13,199 nt of DNA from Pseudodesulfovibrio sp. (GTDB lineage: Bacteria; Desulfobacterota; Desulfovibrionia; Desulfovibrionales; Desulfovibrionaceae). The notes under the pieces were generated by a model, which worked only from the letters and a program-made list of their open reading frames with translations, did not search any database and had not been told where the DNA came from. Position 1 is the first letter of the stretch. Each line of letters opens with the position of its first letter. The translations under genes and the position numbers were made by a program. Below are positions 1 through 5,879 of the stretch, piece by piece. The stretch lies in NCBI GenBank assembly GCA_022712815.1, contig JAFLJW010000110.1, positions 1-13,199 on the forward strand, in the 5' to 3' direction.

Positions 1-392
1 TCATGGCAGAGGTTGCACTTGTGCGCGTAGTTTTCCTGCTTGTTGAATTGAATGACACCGTATGGACACTTTTCAATACATTCACCACACCCTGTACACT
101 TTTCCCGGTCAAAAATGACAATTCCGGTCTGCTCGTCCTTGGTAATGGCGTCATATTCGCACGCCTTGGCACAGGGGATTTTTTTGCAATGCTGACACAT
201 GACGACCCAATGGTCTTCCTTCAAGTCGGGAAAAGTACCCTCCAGTTGACTTTCTACTCTGATATAGTTGGGGATCTCTCCGGGTTGATCATTTTCATGA
301 TCGATTATCCCATGATGATTCCGGCAGGCCACGATGCAGGTCTTGCACCCGATGCAGCGATCCAGATCCACCATTATGCTGAGTTGTCTCAT
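1..392 (-). CDS. 4Fe-4S ferredoxin-type electron-transfer subunit (NrfC/PhsB/DmsB-like), C-terminus cut off by the window edge
   Basis: The first 130 residues are visible. Cysteine groups are C13-x2-C16-x2-C19-x3-C23, C66-x2-C69-x4-C74-x3-C78 and C99-x2-C102-x2-C105-x3-C109 followed by Pro, then C126-x2-C129, the start of a further group completed outside the window. This is the layout of the beta subunits of molybdopterin oxidoreductases, which carry up to four [4Fe-4S] clusters and pass electrons between the catalytic subunit and a membrane or soluble partner; family members are usually about 170-240 residues, so perhaps a third or more is missing. The ATG at 392 has a clear AAGGAG-type ribosome binding site just upstream and lies 12 bp after the stop of the molybdopterin subunit, so the two are co-transcribed and very likely form a complex. 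No Tat or Sec signal is seen, consistent with a cytoplasmic location. The electron donor is not identifiable. Confidence 0.9.
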   Translation of the reverse strand, partial: MRQLSIMVDLDRCIGCKTCIVACRNHHGIIDHENDQPGEIPNYIRVESQLEGTFPDLKEDHWVVMCQHCKKIPCAKACEYDAITKDEQTGIVIFDREKCTGCGECIEKCPYGVIQFNKQENYAHKCNLCH

Positions 393-404
393 TTCACACT
401 CCTT

Positions 405-2540
405 TTATTTGTAGATCTTGACCCGGGTAGAGACGTGAGCCTCACCACCGCGCAGGTCCTGTTCATCCAAGGTGGAACCGGCGTCGGCAATGAGCTCGTT
501 ATCGCTCACCCAGTTACCGCGTGATGCCACCTTGCCCATGGTCTGACCGAAACCATGAATGATACCGGCACAACCGGGAATGATCTTTTCCGTCAGCCTG
601 ACCGGGATTTCGACCGAACCGGAACTGGATTCCATGGTCACCAGATCGCCTTCCGTGACGCCAAGTTTTTTCGCATCAAGAGGATTCAGGAGACAGGGAT
701 TGGCGTCCAGGCCGGAGACCGGGTCGCGGAGCTGGGCATTGTTTTGAGACCATGCCCCGGTATTGTTCAGGAAGATGGTCCTGAAATTGACCAGCACGAA
801 CGGGTACTCGTCCTCGTCGCGGCGATACTCCAAAGGCAGTTCCGGGCTGGGCCATTCCTGCCCGACATCCTTGTACATCTGCCATTCCAGCTCAATCTTG
901 CCGGAAGGAGTGTCAAAGGCACCCTTGTCTTCGTACTTGCGGAATCCGGCTGTTCCGGGCGACCACAGGCCGCCGTTTTCCTGAAGCTTTTTCACGGACA
1001 TGCCCACGCCGGCCAATTCGATGTCATAATATTCAACATCATCCTTGAACGCGAAGTATTCCGGGAACATGCGCTTCCCAAGCTCAATGAACACACTGTT
1101 GGCGTGCCGGGATTCCCCAATGGGTTTGACCACGGGCTGACACAGGGCCGCGCTATGGCCGAAATTGTACCACCACGGCATGTACAGCAGTTCCCAACGC
1201 TCGAAGTTGGTCTGGTCGGGCAGTACCAGGTCGGCCCACTTCATGGTTTCCGAAGGCATGATTTCGGTGACGACAAGCAACTCCAGCTTGTAGTTGCCGT
1301 CTTCATCCTTCATGGTCATGGCCTTGCGCCACTCTGCCGACCCCATCTCGGACAGGGCCGGATTACATTCCGAGGCAAAGAATACCTTGAGCCCGCCCTC
1401 CTTGATCGCTTCGGCCGCATACCAGGTCGGCTCCAGGAAAAAGTTGTACTTATCGAACTTGTCGCGATTTTTTCCTGTGCGATGATAGCCGAGTTCCTTG
1501 AGATCCGGTCCGGCTGGTATGGGTTCGACCGGTGCCATGGGCGAGATCACGGGCAGGGGCTGACCGCCGGGGTTGTCCAGATTTCCGGTGATAACCAGGA
1601 AAATGGACCAGGCGTGCCCCCAGTCCATGCCGTTGCCGTACATGATCGACTTGAAGGCATCGATGCATGCACTGGGAGCTTCCGCAACCATCTTTGCAAG
1701 CTTGACGATATCCGCAGCCGGGACGCCACAAATCTTGCTCATGGCTTCCGGGGTCTTGTCCTTGATGGACGCCATGAGGCTGTCCATGTCTCCTTCGCGT
1801 ACCCACTTGTCACAGAATGCCTTGTCATGCAGATCGTTTTCCAGCAGGTAGTTGCAGACTCCAAGGAACAGGGAAGCATCTCCGCCGGGCTTGATCGGAA
1901 TCCACCAGTCCGCCTTGGAAGCTTCGGTGCGATAAATGGGATCAATGACGATAAGCTTGGCCCCACGCTCCCTGGCATCGAGAATATGCGAAGGCACACA
2001 GGCATCGTCCAGGCAGCCAAACGCATGGCGGCCAGCCAGAATCATCAGGCCGCCTTTGGGCACTGTATTGTACATGGGGGCAATGTGATGATTGGGGAAA
2101 CAACCGAAGGTGTGCATGTGGGCCATGATCTTGGCCGAATCACAATGCGGCAATCCCGTGGAGATGAACCCTCCGCACGCATTCACGAAACGCCACTTGG
2201 GGTCGGTCAGGGAATGCGGGAACATGGAATAAGTGAACTTGTGGGCTTCACCGCGATCACGGAGTTCAACCAGTTTGGTTTCCATGATTTCCATGGCTTC
2301 ATCCCAGGTAATGCGCTCGAACTTGCCGCCTCCGCGTTCGCCGACGCGCTTCATGGGATATTTGAGTCGTTCGGAAGAATACAGGGAAGTGATGCCTGCC
2401 ATACCCTTGACGCAGACCTTGCCGCGCCCCCTCGGATTGCCTTTTACTTCTTTGACGACACCATTTTCCACACGGGCCAAAATGGCGCACTCAGCCTTGC
2501 ACTGATAGCAAATGGTTGGAATCCATCCATCTTCGTACAT
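405..2540 (-). CDS. Molybdopterin (Mo/W-bisPGD) oxidoreductase catalytic subunit, thiosulfate/polysulfide reductase-like, cytoplasmic
   Basis: A 711-residue protein of the DMSO reductase superfamily. The N-terminus has the [4Fe-4S] motif C11-x2-C14-x3-C18 and C43 in GKVCVKG, with the Lys after the last Cys that is usual in this family. The likely metal ligand is C133 in GLPHCDSAK, placing it in the Cys-ligated group (Phs/Psr/Nap-like) rather than the Ser or Asp groups. Downstream are typical cofactor-binding stretches (GAKLIVIDP near 183-191; PGGDASLFLG near 218-227) and a C-terminal dinucleotide-binding beta-barrel region (LVTMESSSGSVEIPVR). The protein starts MYEDGWIPTI directly before the first Cys, with no twin-arginine signal, unlike exported PhsA/PsrA, so it is probably cytoplasmic. 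The ATG at 2540 has an AGGAGAG ribosome binding site. It sits between a small membrane protein and the ferredoxin-type subunit in one operon with an FNT channel. The position after the first CxxC is Lys, not the Asp of acetylene hydratase. The family is sure; the substrate is unknown. Confidence 0.92.
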   Translation of the reverse strand: MYEDGWIPTICYQCKAECAILARVENGVVKEVKGNPRGRGKVCVKGMAGITSLYSSERLKYPMKRVGERGGGKFERITWDEAMEIMETKLVELRDRGEAHKFTYSMFPHSLTDPKWRFVNACGGFISTGLPHCDSAKIMAHMHTFGCFPNHHIAPMYNTVPKGGLMILAGRHAFGCLDDACVPSHILDARERGAKLIVIDPIYRTEASKADWWIPIKPGGDASLFLGVCNYLLENDLHDKAFCDKWVREGDMDSLMASIKDKTPEAMSKICGVPAADIVKLAKMVAEAPSACIDAFKSIMYGNGMDWGHAWSIFLVITGNLDNPGGQPLPVISPMAPVEPIPAGPDLKELGYHRTGKNRDKFDKYNFFLEPTWYAAEAIKEGGLKVFFASECNPALSEMGSAEWRKAMTMKDEDGNYKLELLVVTEIMPSETMKWADLVLPDQTNFERWELLYMPWWYNFGHSAALCQPVVKPIGESRHANSVFIELGKRMFPEYFAFKDDVEYYDIELAGVGMSVKKLQENGGLWSPGTAGFRKYEDKGAFDTPSGKIELEWQMYKDVGQEWPSPELPLEYRRDEDEYPFVLVNFRTIFLNNTGAWSQNNAQLRDPVSGLDANPCLLNPLDAKKLGVTEGDLVTMESSSGSVEIPVRLTEKIIPGCAGIIHGFGQTMGKVASRGNWVSDNELIADAGSTLDEQDLRGGEAHVSTRVKIYK

Positions 2541-2575
2541 ATCACTCTCCTCTGTTTATCAAAACAAAAACTGTT

Positions 2576-2710
2576 TTATTCACCTGAATTATTTTCATCA
2601 TTGAAACGGTATTTTTTGCGATACCCGTTCCCGATGATCCAGATAACCGCCCAGGCGGCAATAAAAACTCCCCAGACAACCGGATTGAAAGGGCTGTAAT
2701 CGTAATTCAT
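2576..2710 (-). CDS. 44-residue single-span membrane microprotein, translationally coupled to the FNT channel
   Basis: This short frame begins at the ATG whose A is the last base of the FNT stop codon (TGATG overlap at 2708-2712) and follows a strong GAGGAGG ribosome binding site inside the end of the channel gene. The product starts MNYDYSPFNPVVWGVF, continues with one hydrophobic, Trp-rich span at about residues 11-27, then a basic stretch (GNGYRKKYRF) and an acidic, polar tail ending NSGE. The positive-inside rule predicts N-out/C-in topology. Size, shape and position right after a transporter recall the small accessory subunits found beside some symporters, but I recognise no specific family. 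It could assist the channel or tether the oxidoreductase encoded 35 bp further on; both are inference. The overlap, ribosome binding site and clean membrane segment make translation likely. Confidence 0.72.
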   Translation of the reverse strand: MNYDYSPFNPVVWGVFIAAWAVIWIIGNGYRKKYRFNDENNSGE

Positions 2711-3609
2711 CAAACCTCCTCAGTCTTTTCATCCATTCCCTTCTGCATCCAACGCTTGCGATACAAATCCTTGAGTTCAAGCGGATCGGCCACAAGCTGG
2801 AATACAACCGCCACGAAAAGCGTTCCCCCAATGGCATTCCCCATAACCGTAAAAAGTTGATTGTGCGCCCAGCCGTATTTTCCGAAACCCCAGTGCATCA
2901 GCACGGGAGCCACGTTGTTCATGCCTGCAACCGCCTCAACCCATAAGTCCTGCTGGAACAGCGGTACGGCCAGAAAACCGATGTTTGCTATGCAGTGTTC
3001 ATTCATGCCGGCCACAAAGGCGAGAGGGCCGTATGCGGTCAGCATTATCTTGCTCATGTCGTCATTGGTTTTCATGAAAAGAATGGCAGCGGATTGCAAT
3101 GTCCAGGTACAGATGATGCCCATGACGAAAATCTCCATGGCCGTCTCACCCGTCTTTGCCAGCCCGATATCATGCGCACGCATAAGCCAGGGCAATGCGT
3201 GGTAGCCGCCGCCCTTGCTCATGATCCACATGAACGTCATGGATCCCAGGAAGTTGCCGATATAGCCGATGAAAACGCCCAGAACGAACCGGCCCCAGGA
3301 GATGCGATTTTGAAACACACCCACAAGGCCATAGGCCATGTCCGCTGTCACAAGCGTCATGCCACTGAACATTATTATCACCAGCGAAAACATGAACACC
3401 AATCCCATGAGCAGATTGGACAACCCCGGGGCCAGATTTTGCGGAACCCCGGCTGAGACGGACAGGGCCAGCATGGCCCCGAAACAGACAAATGCCCCAC
3501 CGGCAAATGCAGAAAGCAAAAAAGCCACAGGTCTCTTCTTGAGCATCCCCCATTTCTTGTCGCAGACGTTCGCGACCTCGAAAAGGTGTTCTTCGGAATT
3601 CAAAGGCAT
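2710..3609 (-). CDS. FNT-family (formate/nitrite/hydrosulfide) anion channel
   Basis: A 299-residue inner-membrane protein with about six hydrophobic spans, the usual size and topology of FNT channels (FocA, NirC and the hydrosulfide channel), which work as pentamers passing small monovalent anions. The pore signature is NEHCIAN at residues 203-209, with H205 matching the central histidine of FocA (H209). GYIGNFLG near 115-122 matches the conserved Asn-Gly stretch. The region corresponding to the FocA omega loop reads FSGMTLVTADM (81-91), with T88 at the selectivity threonine position but without the acidic residue usual before it, so the subtype is unclear. Start choice: an in-frame ATG at 3663 would add 18 residues but has no ribosome binding site; the ATG at 3609 has GGGAG seven bases upstream and begins MPLNSEEHLFEV, so it is preferred. 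It is first in the operon with the oxidoreductase, suggesting it moves that enzyme's substrate or product. Confidence 0.9.
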   Translation of the reverse strand: MPLNSEEHLFEVANVCDKKWGMLKKRPVAFLLSAFAGGAFVCFGAMLALSVSAGVPQNLAPGLSNLLMGLVFMFSLVIIMFSGMTLVTADMAYGLVGVFQNRISWGRFVLGVFIGYIGNFLGSMTFMWIMSKGGGYHALPWLMRAHDIGLAKTGETAMEIFVMGIICTWTLQSAAILFMKTNDDMSKIMLTAYGPLAFVAGMNEHCIANIGFLAVPLFQQDLWVEAVAGMNNVAPVLMHWGFGKYGWAHNQLFTVMGNAIGGTLFVAVVFQLVADPLELKDLYRKRWMQKGMDEKTEEV

Positions 3610-3616
3610 CAAAACT

Positions 3617-3621
3617 CTCCC
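3617..3621 (-). promoter_or_regulatory. Ribosome binding site that decides the FNT channel start
   Basis: On the minus strand GGGAG lies seven bases before the ATG at 3609. The alternative upstream ATG at 3663 is preceded by an A-rich stretch with no match to the 16S rRNA tail. Confidence 0.7.
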
Positions 3622-3713
3622 ATATGGTGTCGCATGACCATCTGGCTGTAAGCACATGGACATTCTGTTTTTTCGACACGCGGTTGCAGGGTCTCGGACT
3701 CTTTACCAATGGA

Positions 3714-3727
3714 CGCAGTGCACTGCG
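3714..3727. promoter_or_regulatory. 14-bp perfect palindrome, candidate operator for the FNT/molybdopterin operon
   Basis: The sequence CGCAGTGCACTGCG is fully self-complementary and lies about 105 bp before the channel's start codon. Its size and position fit a site for a dimeric regulator. The binding protein is unknown; the sigma-like regulator encoded upstream would not normally bind a symmetric site, so a second regulator is possible. Confidence 0.4.
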
Positions 3728-3810
3728 CGCAGGCCGTTTTTCAACGCCCCCAACAGTAAGAGCCGGGGGGAGGCCAATAAGTTACCTGTCAAAAGCAAAA
3801 AAAATGAAAA

Positions 3811-3838
3811 AGATTGAAACGTTTTACGTAGATTGAAA
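3811..3838. repeat. 9-bp direct repeat AGATTGAAA, 19 bp apart, flanking an ACGT inverted repeat
   Basis: AGATTGAAA occurs at 3811-3819 and 3830-3838, about two helical turns apart and so on the same DNA face. Between them ACGT-TTT-ACGT (3819-3829) forms a short inverted repeat. On the minus strand the copies read TTTCAATCT. It lies about 200 bp before the FNT start and could be an activator site or a curved promoter element. This is inference from pattern only. Confidence 0.35.
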
Positions 3839-3909
3839 GGAATGAAGGCTCTTCAAGAGAGCGATTTTGAAAGGAAGAGATGAGTAAGAAGCGGTAATAT
3901 CAAGTGGTA

Positions 3910-5280
3910 TCAACAAAAATCGCTGCACACGAATGTATCCATATCACAAATATAGGATAACACACCGCTTGCCATGGTGAGATGCATGAAATCAACCATC
4001 CGCTTTTTGTCCGGACGCAAATCATCAAAGGTAATGATTTTTTCCTCAAGCACCCGAGCAGCCAACTCGCTCGGAACACCGGTGTACATGGCCTGGGTTT
4101 CGGCACAGTACTCGATATCAGTGTGCAGCTTGTCCCTGGCCAGAAACAGGACGCGAACGTATTCGTTCACCAGATCAGCATGATCGCGACAAAAATCTTC
4201 GCGAACTGCCACCACGCAACAGAGATGCCCAGGAGCCATCTCCTTGGAGTGAATCAGGACATCCGCTCCGCCTTCGCAGACACATTTTGTACTCCATGGC
4301 TCGGCACAGAAAAATGCATCTATAATCTGTCTTTTCAGGGAACTAATGGCATAAGACGGATTGGTGTCCGCGGTGATGATATTGTCCCAGTGTCCTGGCC
4401 GTTCCTGGGCCAGCTTGTCCAGAAGCACGCGATGTGTGGAGTACGGACCGGGAACGCCAACCAGTTTTCCCTGAAGCTTATCGACCGAAGTTGCAAGGGC
4501 ACTGCCATCGTGATGCCCGTCCATAATGTATTTGAGCGGTGTCCCGGAATTGCAGAGCTGCATGGCAAGGGGAGCCATGATGAACGCAGCGTCGATACGC
4601 CCTTGCCTCAAGGCATCGGAGAGAGCACTCCAGGACAGAAAACGCTTCATTCGGACTCTCGAACTCCGCCCTTTTCCAAGTCTGTGAGCGACCATGCCCA
4701 GGAGATGATCGGAGATGGGCAGATACCCGACCCGGATGGCGGTTTCTCCCATTTGCTCGGCCAGCATGTCTGCCAGCAGGGGATGGGCACTATGCAACCG
4801 TTTGCGCACGGTTCCCTGTTTCACGGAAAGGATATCGGAAATTTCCTCGACTGCGTACCCAGCTTCAAAATAGAGCTGACAAACATCGCGCAGAGGATCG
4901 GACAATTGTACAAAGGCGTTGTTGACCGCAGCCCGGAAACAGAGCCGCTCATAGCTGGATGCCGGGTCCAGAGATTTCGGGGCCAGGGGCTCGAAACGCT
5001 CCAGTTCCGCAAGCGACACCTCTCTGCCCCGCTTGCGCAGGTACCGATGACACTGGGAATCGACAATAGCATTGAGCCAGGCCGGAAAGCTTTCGACAGC
5101 TCGGAGCTGGCCCAGTCGGGAAAACGCAATAAGCAGGGATTCCTGAACGACATCCCTGGCATCCTCCCTCGAACGGAGAATCCGCTTCGCCCGGGCGAGT
5201 ATTCCGGGCATCAAGCCAGAAATCAATTTGCTGAATGTGCGGGAGTCTTCCGACTCGGCGGCATATTGCGTAGAATCCAC
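3910..5280 (-). CDS. ECF-type sigma factor fused to an NrtA/NMT1-like substrate-binding sensor domain
   Basis: A 456-residue two-part protein. Residues about 17-86 match sigma-70 region 2 (REDARDVVQESLLIAF, then FPAWLNAIVDSQCHRYLRKR). Residues about 118-168 match region 4 (LSDPLRDVCQLYFEAGYAVE, then ISDILSVKQGTVRKRLHSA, a helix-turn-helix). From about 181 the chain switches to a periplasmic-binding-protein fold of the NMT1/SsuA/NrtA type: IRVGYLPISDHLLG at the start, GRIDAAFIMAPLAMQL (227-242), KLVGVPGPYSTHRVLL (272-287) and DAFFCAEPW (321-329), the last matching the DG...EPW region of nitrate/bicarbonate/sulfonate binding proteins. There is no signal peptide, so the binding domain is cytoplasmic and presumably a ligand sensor, comparable in logic to NasS. 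It has 14 cysteines, ten of them in or after the sensor domain, with Cys as last residue. The start is GTG at 5280, with GGAGG 11 bases upstream; no other start codon precedes it in frame before a stop. The gene lies upstream of, and points into, the FNT operon. Confidence 0.85.
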   Translation of the reverse strand: MDSTQYAAESEDSRTFSKLISGLMPGILARAKRILRSREDARDVVQESLLIAFSRLGQLRAVESFPAWLNAIVDSQCHRYLRKRGREVSLAELERFEPLAPKSLDPASSYERLCFRAAVNNAFVQLSDPLRDVCQLYFEAGYAVEEISDILSVKQGTVRKRLHSAHPLLADMLAEQMGETAIRVGYLPISDHLLGMVAHRLGKGRSSRVRMKRFLSWSALSDALRQGRIDAAFIMAPLAMQLCNSGTPLKYIMDGHHDGSALATSVDKLQGKLVGVPGPYSTHRVLLDKLAQERPGHWDNIITADTNPSYAISSLKRQIIDAFFCAEPWSTKCVCEGGADVLIHSKEMAPGHLCCVVAVREDFCRDHADLVNEYVRVLFLARDKLHTDIEYCAETQAMYTGVPSELAARVLEEKIITFDDLRPDKKRMVDFMHLTMASGVLSYICDMDTFVCSDFC

Positions 5281-5879
5281 GATGTTGAGTTCCTCCGACT
5301 TTCTATCGCTTCAACCTGATCGGTCATGGAAAAGGACCACCCTTTTTGCATATACCAGGAAGAGAAAAGAGTCGAGGCAAAAACCCTTTTCCCCGGTCTC
5401 GCGCATGGTATTGCCAAAATCGCAAACTTCGCCACAAGTACTCATAATAAAATACATTATTTCAAATAAAACCGTATCGCCAACTTCACGTAGGGACTCA
5501 GCCATCCCACCCGCTTGCAACCTGTCCCACCCTTTGATTCCCGCGAGAAATTCGCCTCCTCTGAGGGTGCTGTATTTTCGCATTTCGATTCAACGGTAAT
5601 CCCCCTCGCGGACTCTGCGAATGATATTCTTGTATATGCATGGAAAAAAAGATAAAATAGGCCATCCAAAGCCCATGCTGCCACATAGCGAGCAATTTCT
5701 ATGGACAAGACTGTGGAAAACTCGAAACATGGTGGTATAGTTGGCATAAGTTCCAATTCGGACTTGACAAAACAGTGCGTGCAGTAAAGGTTAATTATAA
5801 CTCCATGGTATGAATGGGAAACGTGCGTTTGGCGTGTTTTTCGTCTCCATGCACTCATCAATACCTAAGTGAATTGTAT
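5281..5879. other. Divergent intergenic region between the sigma-like regulator and the type I secretion operon
   Basis: About 600 bp with no convincing gene. It must hold the leftward promoter of the regulator and the rightward promoter of the secretion operon. The part near 5440-5475 is AT-rich. A short inverted repeat GAAT-GAT-ATTC lies near 5620-5630. A minus-strand frame of 90 codons (5311-5583) ends 30 bp before the regulator's GTG; it resembles no family I know and lacks a clear ribosome binding site, so it is not called. Confidence 0.5.
5630..5658 (+). promoter_or_regulatory. Candidate sigma70-like promoter for the type I secretion operon
   Basis: TTGTAT (5630-5635) and TAAAAT (5653-5658) are separated by 17 bp. 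The -10 matches the consensus at five of six positions, the -35 at three of six. It would give a leader of about 215 nt before the first gene. Weak support, offered because no better pair was found. Confidence 0.3.

Larger units (their letters stand above)
3610..3909. other. 300-bp regulatory spacer between the sigma-like regulator and the FNT operon
   Basis: No gene is supported here. The stretch contains a 14-bp perfect palindrome (3714-3727), a 9-bp direct repeat (3811-3838), a G/C inverted repeat (CCCCC near 3747-3751 against GGGGGG at 3765-3770), and a weak hairpin CTCTTCAAGAG at 3849-3859 just after the regulator gene. A minus-strand TTGACA lies at 3787-3792, but no -10 hexamer stands at the right distance. 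It probably carries the promoter of the FNT operon. Confidence 0.55.

Noticed and set aside
405..2540. Assignment of the oxidoreductase as acetylene hydratase or assimilatory nitrate reductase
   Set aside because: The first CxxC motif is followed by Lys instead of the Asp of acetylene hydratase, and the N-terminal motif CYQCKAEC is unlike the CPYCGVGCG type of NasA.
555..2699. Very long plus-strand open frame (over 700 codons) antisense to the molybdopterin oxidoreductase
   Set aside because: The minus-strand frame has all motifs of a known family; the plus frame is a codon-bias shadow with no recognisable domain.
3610..3663. 18-residue longer start for the FNT channel
   Set aside because: There is no ribosome binding site at 3663, while GGGAG precedes the ATG at 3609.
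3982..5319. 445-codon plus-strand frame antisense to the sigma fusion
   Set aside because: The minus strand carries clear sigma region 2/4 and binding-protein motifs; the plus frame has none.
5311..5583. 90-codon minus-strand frame upstream of the regulator
   Set aside because: No ribosome binding site or family resemblance; it lies in the expected promoter region.
5751..5767. TTGGCAT resembling a sigma54 -24 element
   Set aside because: The matching -12 GC is absent at the required spacing.
5764..5800. Perfect TTGACA at 5764-5769 with AT-rich sequence after it
   Set aside because: No acceptable -10 hexamer occurs at 16-18 bp; the AT-rich part begins about 21 bp away.
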